The notes under the pieces were generated by a model, which saw nothing but the letters and a program-made list of their open reading frames with translations, had not been told where the DNA came from and searched no databases. From Takashimella koratensis (lineage: Eukaryota; Basidiomycota; Tremellomycetes; Trichosporonales; Tetragoniomycetaceae), in the NCBI GenBank assembly GCA_003116875.1, contig BCKT01000013.1, positions 558,001 through 622,000 of the forward strand: 64,000 bases of DNA, in the 5' to 3' direction. The position numbers and the translations under genes are program-made. This document shows positions 13,035-25,034 of this stretch, piece after piece; the stretch's first letter is position 1, and each line of letters starts with the position of its first letter.

Positions 13035-13970
13035 TCAGAAACCCCGCGGGTTCTCGCGAAGCGTCAACTGCGATCGAATTCGTCAGTTGCCGTCAATGCT
13101 GAATCTCCAGCCTGGATCGAAAACCATTTCAACCTCGTTGTCACTTCCCCCAATCTCACGCTCCCAGGTTGTCCCAGCACCAGCACCAACACCAACACCA
13201 ACACCGACACCAACGCCAATACCAACGACACCGACGCCGACGCCAACACCAACGCCGACACCAACATCAACACCAATACCAACGCCGACGCCAACATGAC
13301 CCAAACCCCCGACTCAAAACGCTGACTCACCCGTGTCCACTTGGGTACTTTGTGTACCCCCTTTCGCCAACCTCCACCAGCCTTGGGGTCGAAAGTGGTA
13401 TACTTGTCTAGAAGAAGATCAGTATTTCTCCACTTCACCCATCCCTTTCCCAGCCTCTCTTCCTCCTCCCATCCCATCCCTTTGATACCTTGCTCCCTGC
13501 TTAAGCTCCAACCTTCACCTGCAGATCCCGTCTCATCCCCGTCCCATCCCCTATCGATGCCTTCCAAACCAAACTAAACCTTTCCGAACCAAACTCACCG
13601 CGCGGACTCATCTCTTGCTCTGTAGGCAACGCCAAAGCTCTCGTTAAACTCCTCGTCTCTACCCCCGATTCGGCAACAGCAGTGATCACGTCGTCTACCC
13701 TTCTGAGGCGTTTACGCAAGTTGGCTTTACGTGTTGCTGAGAGTCGGAAAGGCGATTTCCTAGGTAAAGGTCAGATTTTATAAGAGGTGAGGAGGTGAGG
13801 TGATTGAGGATCGAGCGGTAAGAGCGAAGCCAAGATCACATTCGAGATTGGAACAGAGATTGAGATGGATGGAGTGTGAGAGAAAGATGGATGCAGGAGA
13901 GATGGAATAAGGGAACGTACCAGAGGAGACCGCCCGAAAGGGAGGAAGAAGGTCGGAAAGCGCCAAACAT
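13035..13970 (-). CDS. MRPL31: Mitochondrial large-subunit ribosomal protein mL60 (MRPL31)
   Basis: Four small exons, 13970-13921, 13759-13599, 13407-13331, 13067-13035, all in phase, give 106 residues. The family signature is plain: start [18 protein letters not shown], then [43 protein letters not shown] and the end ENPRGF. mL60 is a fungal-specific protein of the mitochondrial 54S subunit. The last exon is only 33 bases. The intron before it (13330-13068, 263 bases) carries a long CACCAA-type repeat. Because no single exon exceeds 161 bases, this gene is easily missed by frame-based annotation. Confidence 0.92.
13177..13297 (-). repeat. Degenerate (CACCAA)n/(CGACGC)n-like microsatellite in mL60 intron 3
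   Basis: About 120 bases of short CACCAA/CACCGA/CGCCAA-type units. Open frames across it (Pro-Thr or Gly-Val repeats) are artefacts of the repeat. Confidence 0.9.
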
Positions 13971-14924
13971 CGGTGCGGCTGTCGACGAAGATGGACGATG
14001 GAGGATGTAGAGGTGGTGAAAGGTGAATTCGTAGTTGACTCTGTGTTGGTCGCTGGATCCGTCAAGTCGAAACGGGGACGAAACGAAAAACCAAATCTCG
14101 TGAATACGTAAGCAAAAGCAAGACCTAAACTGAGTCCCTATTTTCTCTTGCACACACACGAGTCCTCGACCGATTCTTCCTTCCCACGGTGAGCTCCTTC
14201 CCCAGCAGTTCAAGCCACGGCGTCGTGGGCTGTGTGCCTAGTCAGGGTGTCTCTTGGACACGGGGAAACAAGGCAGAGGGGTTTGAACCTAGCGTTGTTC
14301 CTGGTTCCTGTACACCTGGGGGCCGGGACTGTTGCCTTTTGCTCTTCTCACTCTTGCCGTGCTTACTGCTCTTACTGCCCTTGAACACCCTCTCCCCTCT
14401 GCCCCTGTAGACCTCTCAACTCCACCTCGCCGAGAGCCCGTTGCGCAGCTCACAAGGCTTCCCGAGGTGACTATGAATGATTGCAGAGTGGGCGTGGGCG
14501 AGGGCGTACATCGATGGTCTGGGCGCATGGGATGATATGACGCCGTTCTAACTAGTCAGACCTAAAGCCACACCACGGACGTACTGTAGGCGACACAGAC
14601 GGCGGGCTTGCATTGACGAGATTGACTGCCACCGAGTCTTGGATACCTCCCACCACCCAAAAACGCCTCTTTGCGAAATTGGGTAAATGTACCCACCACT
14701 CTCCCTACTCTCCCTACTCTGCCTTCGCAGAGTCTAAACTTTGGCTCAAGAGGCTGTCATCGTGGCGCACGGACACGGGACTTGACCAACACCGAGACAC
14801 CGAGAGACCGAGTACAGGTGAACGAAGGGTATGGAACCAATCCTCGCCAAGACGGATGTAATTGTAAACTGTCGTTCCTATTGTTCGAAAACCCCCTCCC
14901 CCCGTCTCCGTCTCGCGTCCTTCC

Positions 14925-14969
14925 NNNNNNNNNNNNNNNNNNNNNNNNNNNNNNNNNNNNNNNNNNNNN
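14925..14969. other. Assembly gap (45 N)
   Basis: Run of N followed directly by C8; probably a collapsed long C homopolymer. Confidence 0.95.
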
Positions 14970-15684
14970 CCCCCCCCTCCCCCGAGAAGAAGAGCTTCTG
15001 ATTCAAAAGGAGCCGGAAGGAACTGGAGGTCAACAAGGTTGAGGCATGAATTGAGCGGCTGGTCAGTTGTCAAACCAACGAACAAAGAAACAAAAAGAAT
15101 CCCAGACCCACACACAGATCTACGTCAGATCCGTCATGCCGACGACTGCTTTCTTGTACTGTGATCCAAGAAAAGCGAGAAGAGCCACCTAGGGGTTGTG
15201 GGTCCAGGAACCAACCTCGACAACGAGGGACAGTGGCTAGCGCTTACCGTTCTCTGTTGGTACAGTTGCATCCGCCGCTAGTTTGACGCTCGCCGGGTCG
15301 CGCTGGAACCCCGGCGCTAGAGCAGGCACACGCTAACTAGGGGCTAAACGGTTGGTCCAAGCTACTGTACCGGTGTCTGCTTGAAGTTCGACATCTCCTC
15401 TAGCTTGACAACGCTCCTTAATCGCTGAACCTCGGGTCGTTTTCGTTTCGTCCAAGTATAGCTCCAGCATGCATGTGGATCAATACGTCGCACGTACCAG
15501 ACTCCATGCACTGTATCATTCCACAAATCCCGAGTCCCAAGTCGACGTCGTACGTGTTCGTTCCCACGCATTCCACCTGCGGATGCGGAGGCGGATCCCA
15601 AGACCCACCCGATGGGTCCAGGGAAACGGTTGCGATTCTAGGTTTGGTTTCGCGGGTACGGGCTTGCGTGCTCCGAGCTTGTCA

Positions 15685-15686
<2 letters not shown>

Positions 15687-15723
<37 letters not shown>
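15687..15723 (+). repeat. G37 homopolymer
   Basis: Thirty-seven consecutive G on the + strand, the longest homopolymer resolved in the window. Confidence 0.98.
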
Positions 15724-15724
<1 letters not shown>

Positions 15725-16981
15725 AGGGGAGGAGGAGAGGAGGGGAGGGAGAGAAGATCGCTACTACGTATATAGCTGGATTTGCCTTGGATCCCGTACA
15801 CACTCGTGTTCCGAGCAACGTCGAAAGCCGCCCTGACGCACGCCTCCCGAGTAAGGTGAGGCGCACGGCCAGGCCAGGCCACAGTGCAACCCACAACCAA
15901 GAACCAACCGCTTTACAGCCAGCCAGTCAGCTGTACAGCACCCAGCCCGCTGTACCCGGGACGTTGCTGACTGAATGGTCGCCGTCTGCCGCTGTGCCTG
16001 GTAATTCCAACACCTCGGAGGGTTTTGCAACAAGGAAAATCCTCTTCCTCGGCCCTGCTTACTTCCCCCTGCTTTCTCCCCTCTCCCTTCCCCTTCCCCC
16101 TGCCCTTCCCCCTCCCTTGCTCCCCTCACCACCTCCTCCTTGCCCTGCCCCTCGCCCTCCACCCCTCCACCCCTCGCCGCCGCTGGACCTGTGGACCTGT
16201 CCTGGACCTGACCTCGACCTAACCTCGACCTGACCTCGACCTCGACCTGTGCGCTCTCCGACGCCCTCGCTACCTCTCGGCCTTACTCTCAATTCAATCC
16301 CAGGACACACCCACACCCACAGCCCGTGGCGGACAAGGTCGAGGTTTTGTATTCAATTTGGGGCGGTGGCCACGGCACGCATACGCCAACTCAGTTTTGC
16401 GCACTCCAACCTGGCAAGAAAACCCACCTCGCACTTCGACCTGGCCCTCTCACTGCTCAGATCATACCGTGTACCTACCTACCTACCTACCTTGGTCCTG
16501 ATCCCTGCTCTTACGTCTTCATCACCCACCACAACCGACCACTTTTATCCTCAAACTCAAATCGCTCGTACGCATACTCGCCGCCCTTCACTCTTCACCC
16601 TTCACTCTTCACCTTTCTCCTTTCCTCCCCTTCTCCACCCACCCACACCTCACACCCAGGGATCAAGGGACCTCGAGTCAAGGGCAAAGTCAAGATCAAG
16701 GTTCTTTCTGGTCCATCCTATTCTGTCCTACTTCCCTGCAACTCATGCGGCATGTCCATGTGCGTGTACGAGTGAGTTAAAAGGAAGCGGCGGACGATTA
16801 GAACGGGATTCACCCACCCCCTCGACCTCGGACCCACCACCCACCCACCACCCAACCTCTCTCCTTCTATCCCAATTATCACCAACCGACTCTCGCATCA
16901 CCCACTCCACTCGCGGTCGGCGGGCTGCCTTCCCCTCCCCTTCCCTGCTCCTCTCCCTCCCCATCGCCGCCACTCGCCAGC

Positions 16982-19113
16982 ATGGACGCAACGATCGAGG
17001 AAGAGCGAGAAGGCAGTGTGGGTCAGGTCCCAGAAGACACCACCGTTCCCAATCGCCGCGCACTCGCAGCGTCCGCAGTCGCGAGTATACAGAGGTTCAA
17101 GCAGAGCTGGATAAGCGTCATGGTACTCAAGAGCGGGATAGGACTCGGTCAGGTAAGTCGGCGTCCATGCTTCCCTATCTTGCTCGGATCAAAGTCGTGC
17201 ACGGACTTGGGAGACTGCTGGAAAGACTCCGAGCCTGGAATGTAGCGCTCAAACCGCCTCCCACTATCCGCAAGCATGTGCTGACCCCACCTTCCCCTTC
17301 CCCTCTACCCACCTACCCTCTTACTTTCTCCCCGCCCGCAGGTGATCACCCTCTTCGTCCTCCTCATCCTCGCCTCAATCTTGCCGTCCCCGGCCCACCC
17401 TTCTCAACCCCAATCCACACCCTCAGACCAATGCGCACACCCGCAGCTCTTCCAGGCATGGATGGGGGCCAACATCTTCCGACTCTTAACCTGCTGGTCG
17501 GCGTCATGCTGGATGCTCGTTCGGCGAGAGCGTGCGCGGCGGGCTGAGGAGCGGCTCGACGAAGAGGTCGAGATTGGGAACCGAGATCGACGACGGGTGC
17601 AACAGGAGCAGCAGCAGCAACGGCGCCAAGCACGCCAGAGCGAGCGGGATCGAAGAAGGCAGAGGAGGAGGGAACAAGAGGAGAGGGATCAAGACCCTTC
17701 TCAGACTTCAAGCACTGCTTCGTCCATCCCTACACTTACAAACTCGGCTTCTACATGGTCGACATCTTCCCTCGCACTCTCTTCCCCACCGTCTCAACGA
17801 AACGAAACCCCCGCATCAGTCTACCACCCAACTTTTGCAACTTCCAACGCCAGCCTCGACCGAATGGCTCTTGTCTTTGCCGAATCCAACAAATCCACCT
17901 CTCACCTCCCTCCCTCCATCTCGATCCCGCACCTAACCACCCCTTCGATCCCGGAACACATCGGCGTCATCCCACTCTCATCGCCAAATTCGGTATCGGG
18001 TTGCTCGATGTCGGGACTCACCCCGATCTCGACACCTTTACCGTCACCTTACCCCCGCGAATTGGGACCAGACCCGCTAGCGACTCCGTCATTGACAATG
18101 TCGCCGTCGCCGTACTCGAGGTCAAGCACGCATATTGCTAGCAGTACCGATGTCTGTCATGTAGACGTTAATCAGAGGACGCTCCAGCATGCCCGGGACA
18201 TGGTACACGACGCGGCAGGCGAGGCACCCGAGGTCATCTCTTCCCGCGCCCGCTTTGCCGCGTGGCTCGACTGGCTCACCCCATAGTACGTCTTCCGACT
18301 TTAGCCTTTCCTCTCCTTTCCCTCATCGCTTCCCTCAACAATCTACCTATACTCCTGCTAATATACAACAGCATCTCCACGTCGATGGGCGCACTCTCCC
18401 TCATCCTCTTTGTCCTCGGCCACTTCCTCCTCTTCATGCCCGTCGCGACTTCGCCCAACTCATGCTACCATGGCGCACCTCTCCTCTGGTGGGGTGTCAT
18501 GGCTGTCGTCGGTGTCGGATGGGCATTGGTCCTCAACATGTTTGTCGTCGTCGTTGTCGTCTACATTGGTGGAACCGTCGTCATTGCCCTCCTTCGTCGA
18601 CTTGGAATCGTTGACACTCCCCCTGAACCTGAACCGCCTCGACCACCGCAGCCTGAGCCCCTCACCCCTGCTGAACTCGCAACCATCGGAATCGTCTGTT
18701 ACCTCCCGGACCCAACCGAACCTTGCTCCTCCCCATCCTCGCCTTCCTCCTCCTCACCTTCTCTGCCAATCAGCTACGACCCCTCTCGCCTTCCTGTCCC
18801 CGGGATCACCCTCAAGGCAGACCACACCACCTGCGCGATCTGCCAAGAAACATTCNCCCCGCCTCAATCCGCTCCCAAAAGGATCATGTACGACGTCGAG
18901 AAGCTGAGGCAGTTGGGATGTGGGCACGTGTACCATGTCGATTGTATCGATCATTGGTTGTTGAGAGGGTCGGGGAACTGCCCGTTCTGTAATGGCGCCG
19001 TCAGGGATATGGTGGCCAGTGGGGAGAAGAACGCGGCAGGGACGAGGTCGAATAGAACAAGCGTGGACGAGACGCCTCGACCCCGTCGGTTCCGCCTGGC
19101 CCTTCTCGGCTAA
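16982..19113 (+). CDS. Membrane-bound RING-H2 E3 ubiquitin ligase
   Basis: Three exons, 16982-17152, 17342-18285, 18372-19113, in phase; 618 residues. There are hydrophobic segments at about residues 57-72 (VITLFVLLILASILP) and again around 375-440 (GALSLILFVLGHFLLF, then a Val-rich helix). A Glu/Arg/Gln-rich coiled-coil-like stretch and a long Ser/Pro/Thr-rich loop lie between. The C-terminus has a RING-H2 finger: CAIC, then CGHVYHVDC, then CPFC, i.e. C3H2C3 ligands complete. This layout matches membrane E3 ligases of fungi that ubiquitinate membrane or secretory substrates. One base (18856) is N, falling between the first and second Cys pairs, so that residue is undefined but no ligand is lost. 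Confidence 0.87.
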
Positions 19114-20207
19114 GCCAATCCTCAACTAAACCCCGACTCGAGCCGACTTTTGCCTTTCCATCAATACATCGGTCGCTCATCGCCCCAAGTCACGGCGTCA
19201 ACACCTTGGCGTGCCATTTCGATTCGCAATATATCAACCTGTGCTCATTGTGTACCATCTCTTGTATCTTACCAGCATCACTATTTGCGGCCCTCTATCG
19301 ATCTCTCGACCGCACTCCTCGAGTAAGGCCGGTGAAGGCCTCATATTCGTTCCGACACATCCACACGTCGGATTTCACGTTCTTTATGCGGACTTAAAAC
19401 CAGTCCATGATATACTATCAACCACGACGCGACGTATCGAAAAGCGAAAGAAACCCATTGGTGTACGGTACGCTGAGACATCAAGTACCGACACCATCTC
19501 GTACAAGACCACTAACCCACACACTCATTGCATATATACTGTATAATATACTCGTGACTCTTCCTATGATAAGGAGGGGAGAGACGACGAAGCCGAAGTC
19601 CGCTAGGGGAAAAGGGCGTGACTTGAGGATTGTAGATATTATAGCATTGCACTTTTTTTTTGCATTAATTTTGGGACATGCATTGGGTTATGATCGATTC
19701 GTGGGCTTTGAGGGTGGGTTGAGTAGATCTGCTTGCTTGGTGCTGGCCTTGACTGATACAGCGACAGTCAGGTTGTGGTGAGAAGGACGAGAGGTAGGTG
19801 GGTAATCGTGAGTGGCAGATTGATGTGGGGTGTGTGTGTGTGTGTGTGTTGGTCGATCTGTGTGTGCGGTCCACCTTCCATCTGCTTCCCTGTCAGTGGT
19901 ATATATAACCCACATCTCATCTCCTTCCCTCCTTCTTCCTCACCCTCTCTCATCCTCTCATCCTCTCATCCTCCCCTCGCCACCCTCACACCGCTCCAGC
20001 TCGTCACCCGCTCTTCAACTCCTCTTCACTTCCTATATCCTCTCTCTCTCTACTCACTCCTTCCTCCCTGCCTCCTTCCTTGCCACCATACCGCCCCGTC
20101 ACTCTTCTCCCAACCCATCTCATCCACCGCTTCTTCCCACCTTCCCTACCTTCATCACCTTCCCCCTCTCCTCACTTCTCACCTACTCACGGCATACTCT
20201 CTCCCCC
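19114..20207. other. Intergenic, promoter region of the 924-residue gene
   Basis: About 1.1 kb. The first part is the 3' flank of the RING gene. A GT repeat lies near 19835-19850 and a TATA-like ATATATAA at 19901-19908, about 300 bases before the chosen start at 20208. The rest is a long C/T-rich leader. The open frame upstream of 20208 is low-complexity and I treat it as 5' UTR. Confidence 0.45.
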
Positions 20208-23132
20208 ATGCCATCCACCCACCGTCCTCCTCACTCTTCCTCTTCCCTCAAATCCCAGCGCAAGAAGGTCCGACCTGCTCCTCCTTCTCCTCCCACCACC
20301 TTCCCCACCTTCCCTTCCCTCCTCCACCTACCTTCCTCCCTGGACCAAGGATTGCGCAATTTGCACTTCCTCATCGCTCTCAGTTTCTCCCTCGCATCCA
20401 TCTTCCTCGTCTCGTTTCGGACCGCGAGCTCGGCCTCACTCAAGATGCTGAGCGAGACTATCGCGGTGCCTGACCAGACCTTTGGGTTAAGCGGTGACCA
20501 TGATCATGACCACGGTCGTGACGTTGACAATGAGGGGGAGCAAGAGGCCGAGACCGAAGGCGAGACCGAGTACGTCCAATCCATCATTGACCAAGACGAC
20601 CCCATGGAGGGGGTGAATACCACCCAAGAGCAAGACCCACCGCTCTCCCCCAAAGCCCATCAACAAGTCGCTCCCACCCCACACCCTACCCCGATTGCCC
20701 CTCCTCCCTCGGCACCTCGGTCCGCATCTCATCACCGCTCCGTCTCCGAGTCGTCAGGTATCAAGCGCACCTCTTTCGGTTCTCCCCACGTCATCCCGAC
20801 CACCTACACCCCATCCACTCCCTCGGCTGTGGGCGAGACCAGTGGCGAGCTGGACCAAAGGCACCCGACCCCGTACTCCTCTACGCCCTTCCGTCCACTT
20901 AACACCTCATCCGAAGACTCCGTCTTCACCCCCATCCGAGGAGCGAACACCAGCCTCGACTCGGTGCATACGTTCGCGAGTAACACGTCCACTCCGCTGG
21001 AGATCAACCTGGGCCCACAGCCACCCTCGTTCGTACAGCGTCGAAACAACCCCTCGGCGCACCCGGACACTCCCATCAAGCAGCTCCAGCTTGTCCCTCT
21101 TCCTAGGGCAGCGATCACCATCATCCCCGATATCCCCGCGTCCACCTACACCGCGCCGCAGGAGGCAACACCAGTCCCGGCGTCCCAGCCAGCTCTCAGG
21201 GTGTCCCAGTGGCGCTTGGAGCAGATCAAGCGGTTCAGACCACCTCGTCCGATCGCTGGCGCTCGCGAGAGGCCCATCAGCGTCCTGCACGGTCCTTTAT
21301 CGCTCCCTTACGCTCGCAACCCCAGGTGAGCTGCCGTTTAACCAGTCGGATCCAGCTGACAAGTTCCAGTGGCGTCGACGCAATCGCCTCGGACCAAACC
21401 GCCTACCTCGGCCACGTCTTTGGTCTCCGCGCCGCCCCTTCTCCGCCCTCTATTAAAGTGGCACCCGCTTCGATCACGCCAACAGCACGGACCGCCTCCG
21501 ACTCGTCGGGAACCCAGTCGTCCCGCGTCGTCTCTAGCGGGTCCAACTCAAGCACTGAGCCGACATCCCAGAACAACAAGAGTGGTTCGTCCGAAGGGTC
21601 GAGCTTCGTCTCCGATGGTGGGACAGTGTACAAGCGGCCGACTATCGTAAGGGACTACAACCAGACTATCGGGATCAAGAAGGGTGTCAACGGTGATGAT
21701 CAAGTTGAAGCTGCCATCAAGGTCAGTGATGACAGCCCTGAGAACCTTAACGGACCGTCCCAAGCTGAACCTGTCTTCAGGCTCCTGTCGATCACGCTGA
21801 GGATTCCACCCTCGATGCTGCCCGCCCGTCCAGCGGTGTCCGAGCCCACCTTGGGATCGGTAAACCCCGGCACTCACTCTCGCCCATCCCCGGCTCTCCA
21901 GCTGAGCGCGCCGACTCCGCGCCTATCACCGAGCAAGGCACCACCTCCACTACCCTCGACAACGCCATCCACTCAACCGGAGGCGGCAAGTGGCACGTCG
22001 ACCCTGCCCTCTTCAAGGCCGTCGCAATCATGACCGAATCGGGAGGCAGTGTGTACCCCGCATCGGTCATTTCGACTCAAGCCCGCACGTCGTCTGGCGA
22101 GTCGGCTCAGGACAGCAGCGGCACAGGGCATTCGGGCAAAGCCGACTCAAGTGTTAACTGGAGAGCCAAGGCGGGGTCAGGAGCGGGTAAGGAAGGCAGG
22201 CAGGCGTCGCCGTACACGACCCGTACCCCAAGGCAAAGGGGCGATACGCTCACGTCCAACAACGAGAGCCCGGTTTTGACTGTCGACGGGCTGTTCGAAA
22301 AGTTTGCGTCCAGTGGAAAGGTGAGCCAGCTCACTTCCGGCAAGGATACCAGCTGACGACATCATAGACCGATCAGCTTGCTTCGCCCTCTGACCCCAAA
22401 CAGCCTGCCGAAGACATGGACAAGGACGAGGTCGAGCGCGGCGCCAGCGTCAAAGGCGGCAAACGAGACGGACTCGCCTCAGTCATCACTGCCGTCCAGC
22501 CCGACAAGCAGCCCGAACCTACACCCGGAAGCAAGGGCCAGCTCACCAAGCCGCTGGGCGAAGCAGAGCACAACGTCCCTACCAACACACCCCCCAAGCT
22601 TCGCAAGCCCCCCAAGGCGTCAGGTACCATTACTACGGCAAACTCGAGTACTACAACTGCGACCACGCCAGCTCTCACCTCGTCCACTTCGAGGTCAACG
22701 GCACAGGCCTCCGCCTCAAACAAGTCTCCCAAATCCATCAAATCAGTCAGATCGTTGTCCACGTCGAATCGTCCCAAAGGTCCGCCCACCGGCCCGCCTG
22801 CCAAATCCAGCTCCGCCCCGAAAGTCGACAAGACCGCTGTCACTGTTGTCAACAAGGTCGCCGAATCGTCATCCCCTCATGTGAGATCCAAGAAGGGCGA
22901 CAAACTGGAGCCGGCGGAAGGAGCGACTCAGACTCCAACGGCCATAAAGACTACCGCGGCAGGGTCGTCTCAGGTCGCGCCTCGAGCCAAGGGAACTCCG
23001 GGAGTCGGCAAACTCCTCAAGCGCCCGGGATCCGGCAAGTCTTCTCGACTTCCGCGAATCCAGCCGACCTCACCGAAGGAAGCATCCGAGGCGTCGCCTA
23101 CCGTGCCGACTGACAAGTTGATCGACATTTGA
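20208..23132 (+). CDS. Low-complexity protein with one N-terminal transmembrane segment; function unknown
   Basis: Four exons, 20208-21325, 21370-21721, 21781-22320, 22368-23132, phases fit; 924 residues. Near residue 50 is a single hydrophobic helix (HFLIALSFSLASIFLVSF). Next comes an acidic, His/Asp-containing stretch (GDHDHDHGRDVDNEG), and the rest is Ser/Thr/Pro/Lys-rich, predicted disordered. The tail is basic (GVGKLLKRPGSGKSSRLPR). A short conserved-looking piece is RVSQWRLEQIKRFRPPRP near residue 340. No catalytic domain is visible. The frame change at 21722-21780 is explained by an intron (GTCAGT..TTCAG, branch CTTAAC). An earlier ATG at 19830 is in frame but would add a C/T-derived low-complexity leader, so I chose 20208. 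Confidence 0.7.
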
Positions 23133-24146
23133 TCGGATCTGGTGTTGACGTTGAATACGACTCGGATGTTCTCTTACCACTCGTTCGTCCATTCACCCAT
23201 GCGACGACATCGTGCCATGTTGCACAACCATTACGTCAACTCCATCGGCTGGTTTTCTTCAGTCTAGATTCTAGTTTCTAGTTTCTACCTTTCTTCCCAC
23301 CGCGGTCAGTCTCCTTCTTTCCCATTTTGTATAAGATTCAGTCAAGGAAACAACAACATAGCGCTTACACACTCCCTTCATGTGGCTGAGGCTGCCCGAA
23401 TCCACTCTTTGTACACTCCTACCCCTGGAGTACACACCGATACCCAATAGCCATTCCAGTTCAGGTCAGATACGTTTCATAGTCTCATACGCGACAAGTC
23501 CGCCGACCGACGTCGAGTCAACCCATGCATTCCATGTTCACCTGTGCTTCAGAACATAGTAAAAGATACGAGATAGAGAAGAGATATTTCCGAGCAAGCA
23601 TACCTCCTATCGCGGAGGATCCCGGATGGGTGCGCAGGTAGGAGGAATAAAGCTGGATCGCGGTCCTCTCCATTTGGAGGAGGTGCGAGGGGTTTGATTT
23701 GGGCTGCTTTTTGACCCCTCAACTCGGAAGGGACGAGGAAGAGGGGCTTCGAAAGAGCCAGCGGTGGTAGGCAAGAGAGAGAAGAGGTAGAGGAGGCCAT
23801 GGGGCGGGGAAAGGGGGGGGGGGGGGGGGGGAGAAGGGAGTAGTAGTGTTAGCCTCGATTGTTCCATCGTCGTCGGCACTGCCTCGCAGTCAACTGGGGG
23901 GGGGGAGTAAAGATAGATGGGTTAGTGACACTAGACACAGGAATGGTCAGTTACGACACAGCGGGAGGAGGTAAGGAATTGTTTATATGCATTTGCATGG
24001 GCGTCCTGCTGCGAAGGGCGTTAGCAAGGTGGTCGATACTAAGCGATGGATGAAGACAGCCAATACTCACTAAGCTGTGACTGAGATGCAACATTCAATC
24101 ACTTCTTCTCTCTACATCTTCTTGCCCTCCCACTCCCGCCTTCAGC
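23133..24146. other. Convergent intergenic region with G runs
   Basis: 3' flanks of the 924-residue gene and uS11m, which end tail-to-tail. Holds G19 at 23813-23831 and a shorter G run near 23897. No gene supported. Confidence 0.5.
23813..23831 (+). repeat. G19 homopolymer
   Basis: Nineteen consecutive G in intergenic DNA. Confidence 0.95.
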
Positions 24147-25034
24147 TTACAACCTCCTCGCTCTCCTTGCTCTCGTCCCACCAATCTTGATCGGTGTCCT
24201 GTCTTCAACCCTCACAATCGACGCCCTGATCTCTGTCCCTTCGGGGCCTGACAACGCCGAGTGGACCGCTTCCCTCCCTTGCCCAAAGATCCCAGAGTAC
24301 GCAACGAGCAATTTCATCGACCTATCCTCTCCTCTCCCCTGGACGGCTGCGAGCCCTCCCGAGCGGCCGGTCTCCTCACGCGGTTGGAATCTGGACGTTG
24401 TCCAGCTCGTGGCGTGTTCGTCGATCTTGGCGAACATCTTCAACGCAGCCTGGTGTGCTGCCTCGTAGCTTGACCTCGCGGCGCCCTTGAACGACTTCCC
24501 GCTCCCGGCTGTGATAGTAGGGAACAAAGGTCCCATTCGGTCCGAGAAAGTGAGCGTCACGTTGTTTCGCGACGAAGTGATGGTGAGCAGGTGCGTAGGG
24601 TTCCGAGGCGCTTGGCCAAGTCCACGGGTAGAGGAAGTCATCGCGTCGGTGTAGGTCGCTACGTCCATGGGAGACCAGCGAAACTCTTTCCCAGACTTGC
24701 GAGGGGGAGAGGAGAGTGAGGAGAGGAGGGAAGGTTGGGAGGCGCTGGGTTTCGACGCAGAGGCACGAGGAGGGGGAGTTGATGGGGATGGCGCAGAGGT
24801 GGCACTGGGTGAGGGAGGAGGGGCAGGAAAGGAGTTGGATGAAGAAGGTGTTGATGAATCGGCGGTGGTGGTTGTCGTCGTCGTCGTGGAGGAAAAGCGG
24901 GGGAGAGTGTAATCCAGACCAACGCGAGACGACGTAGCGAACGACGAAGCCCTCAGTGGGGCGGAAGGACCAGCCACGGCGCCCAGACGCCGGGCCGATG
25001 AAGGAACGAGCGATCGGAGTGCCGACATAGCCAA
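24147..25034 (-). CDS. MRPS18: Mitochondrial small-subunit ribosomal protein uS11m (Mrps18-type)
   Basis: Single exon, 295 residues. The N-terminus has a mitochondrial targeting look (MSALRSLVPSSARRLGAVAG, rich in Arg/Ser/Ala). A Thr/Ser/Pro-rich linker, variable in fungi, follows to about residue 120. The C-terminal half is the uS11 fold: HLLTITSSRNNVTLTFSDR, GPLFPTITAGSGKSFKGAAR, SSYEAAHQAALKMFAKI, and the end VEDRTPIKIGGTRARRARRL. uS11 lines the platform of the mitoribosomal small subunit and binds rRNA near the mRNA exit. Start may be the first Met (25034) or the second (25028). It is intronless, unlike most conserved genes here. Confidence 0.9.
   Translation of the reverse strand: MAMSALRSLVPSSARRLGAVAGPSAPLRASSFATSSRVGLDYTLPRFSSTTTTTTTTADSSTPSSSNSFPAPPPSPSATSAPSPSTPPPRASASKPSASQPSLLSSLSSPPRKSGKEFRWSPMDVATYTDAMTSSTRGLGQAPRNPTHLLTITSSRNNVTLTFSDRMGPLFPTITAGSGKSFKGAARSSYEAAHQAALKMFAKIDEHATSWTTSRFQPREETGRSGGLAAVQGRGEDRSMKLLVAYSGIFGQGREAVHSALSGPEGTEIRASIVRVEDRTPIKIGGTRARRARRL

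Larger units (their letters stand above)
13971..16981. other. 3-kb region without a supported gene; gap and G37 tract
   Basis: Between the mL60 start and the RING gene start. It contains a 45-base assembly gap (14925-14969) flanked by C runs, a 37-base G run, and from about 16030 a strongly C/T-rich stretch leading to the RING gene. Long open frames here (for example 15469-16233 and 16249-17547) consist of poly-Gly or Pro/Ser/Leu low complexity and are not supported. A short gene or non-coding RNA could hide here. Confidence 0.4.

Noticed and set aside
13177..13297. Repeat array considered as a CRISPR or a repeat protein
   Set aside because: Units are 6 bases with no spacers and lie inside an intron of the mL60 gene.
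15469..16233. Open frame of 254 codons with a poly-Gly tract
   Set aside because: The Gly run is the G37 homopolymer and the rest has no recognisable domain or codon pattern.
16249..17547. Long + strand open frame of 432 codons
   Set aside because: It is Pro/Ser/Leu/Thr low complexity from a C/T-rich leader and overlaps the well-supported RING gene in another frame.
19830..20207. Upstream in-frame ATG of the 924-residue gene
   Set aside because: The added residues come from a GT repeat and a C/T leader downstream of a TATA-like element; more likely 5' UTR.
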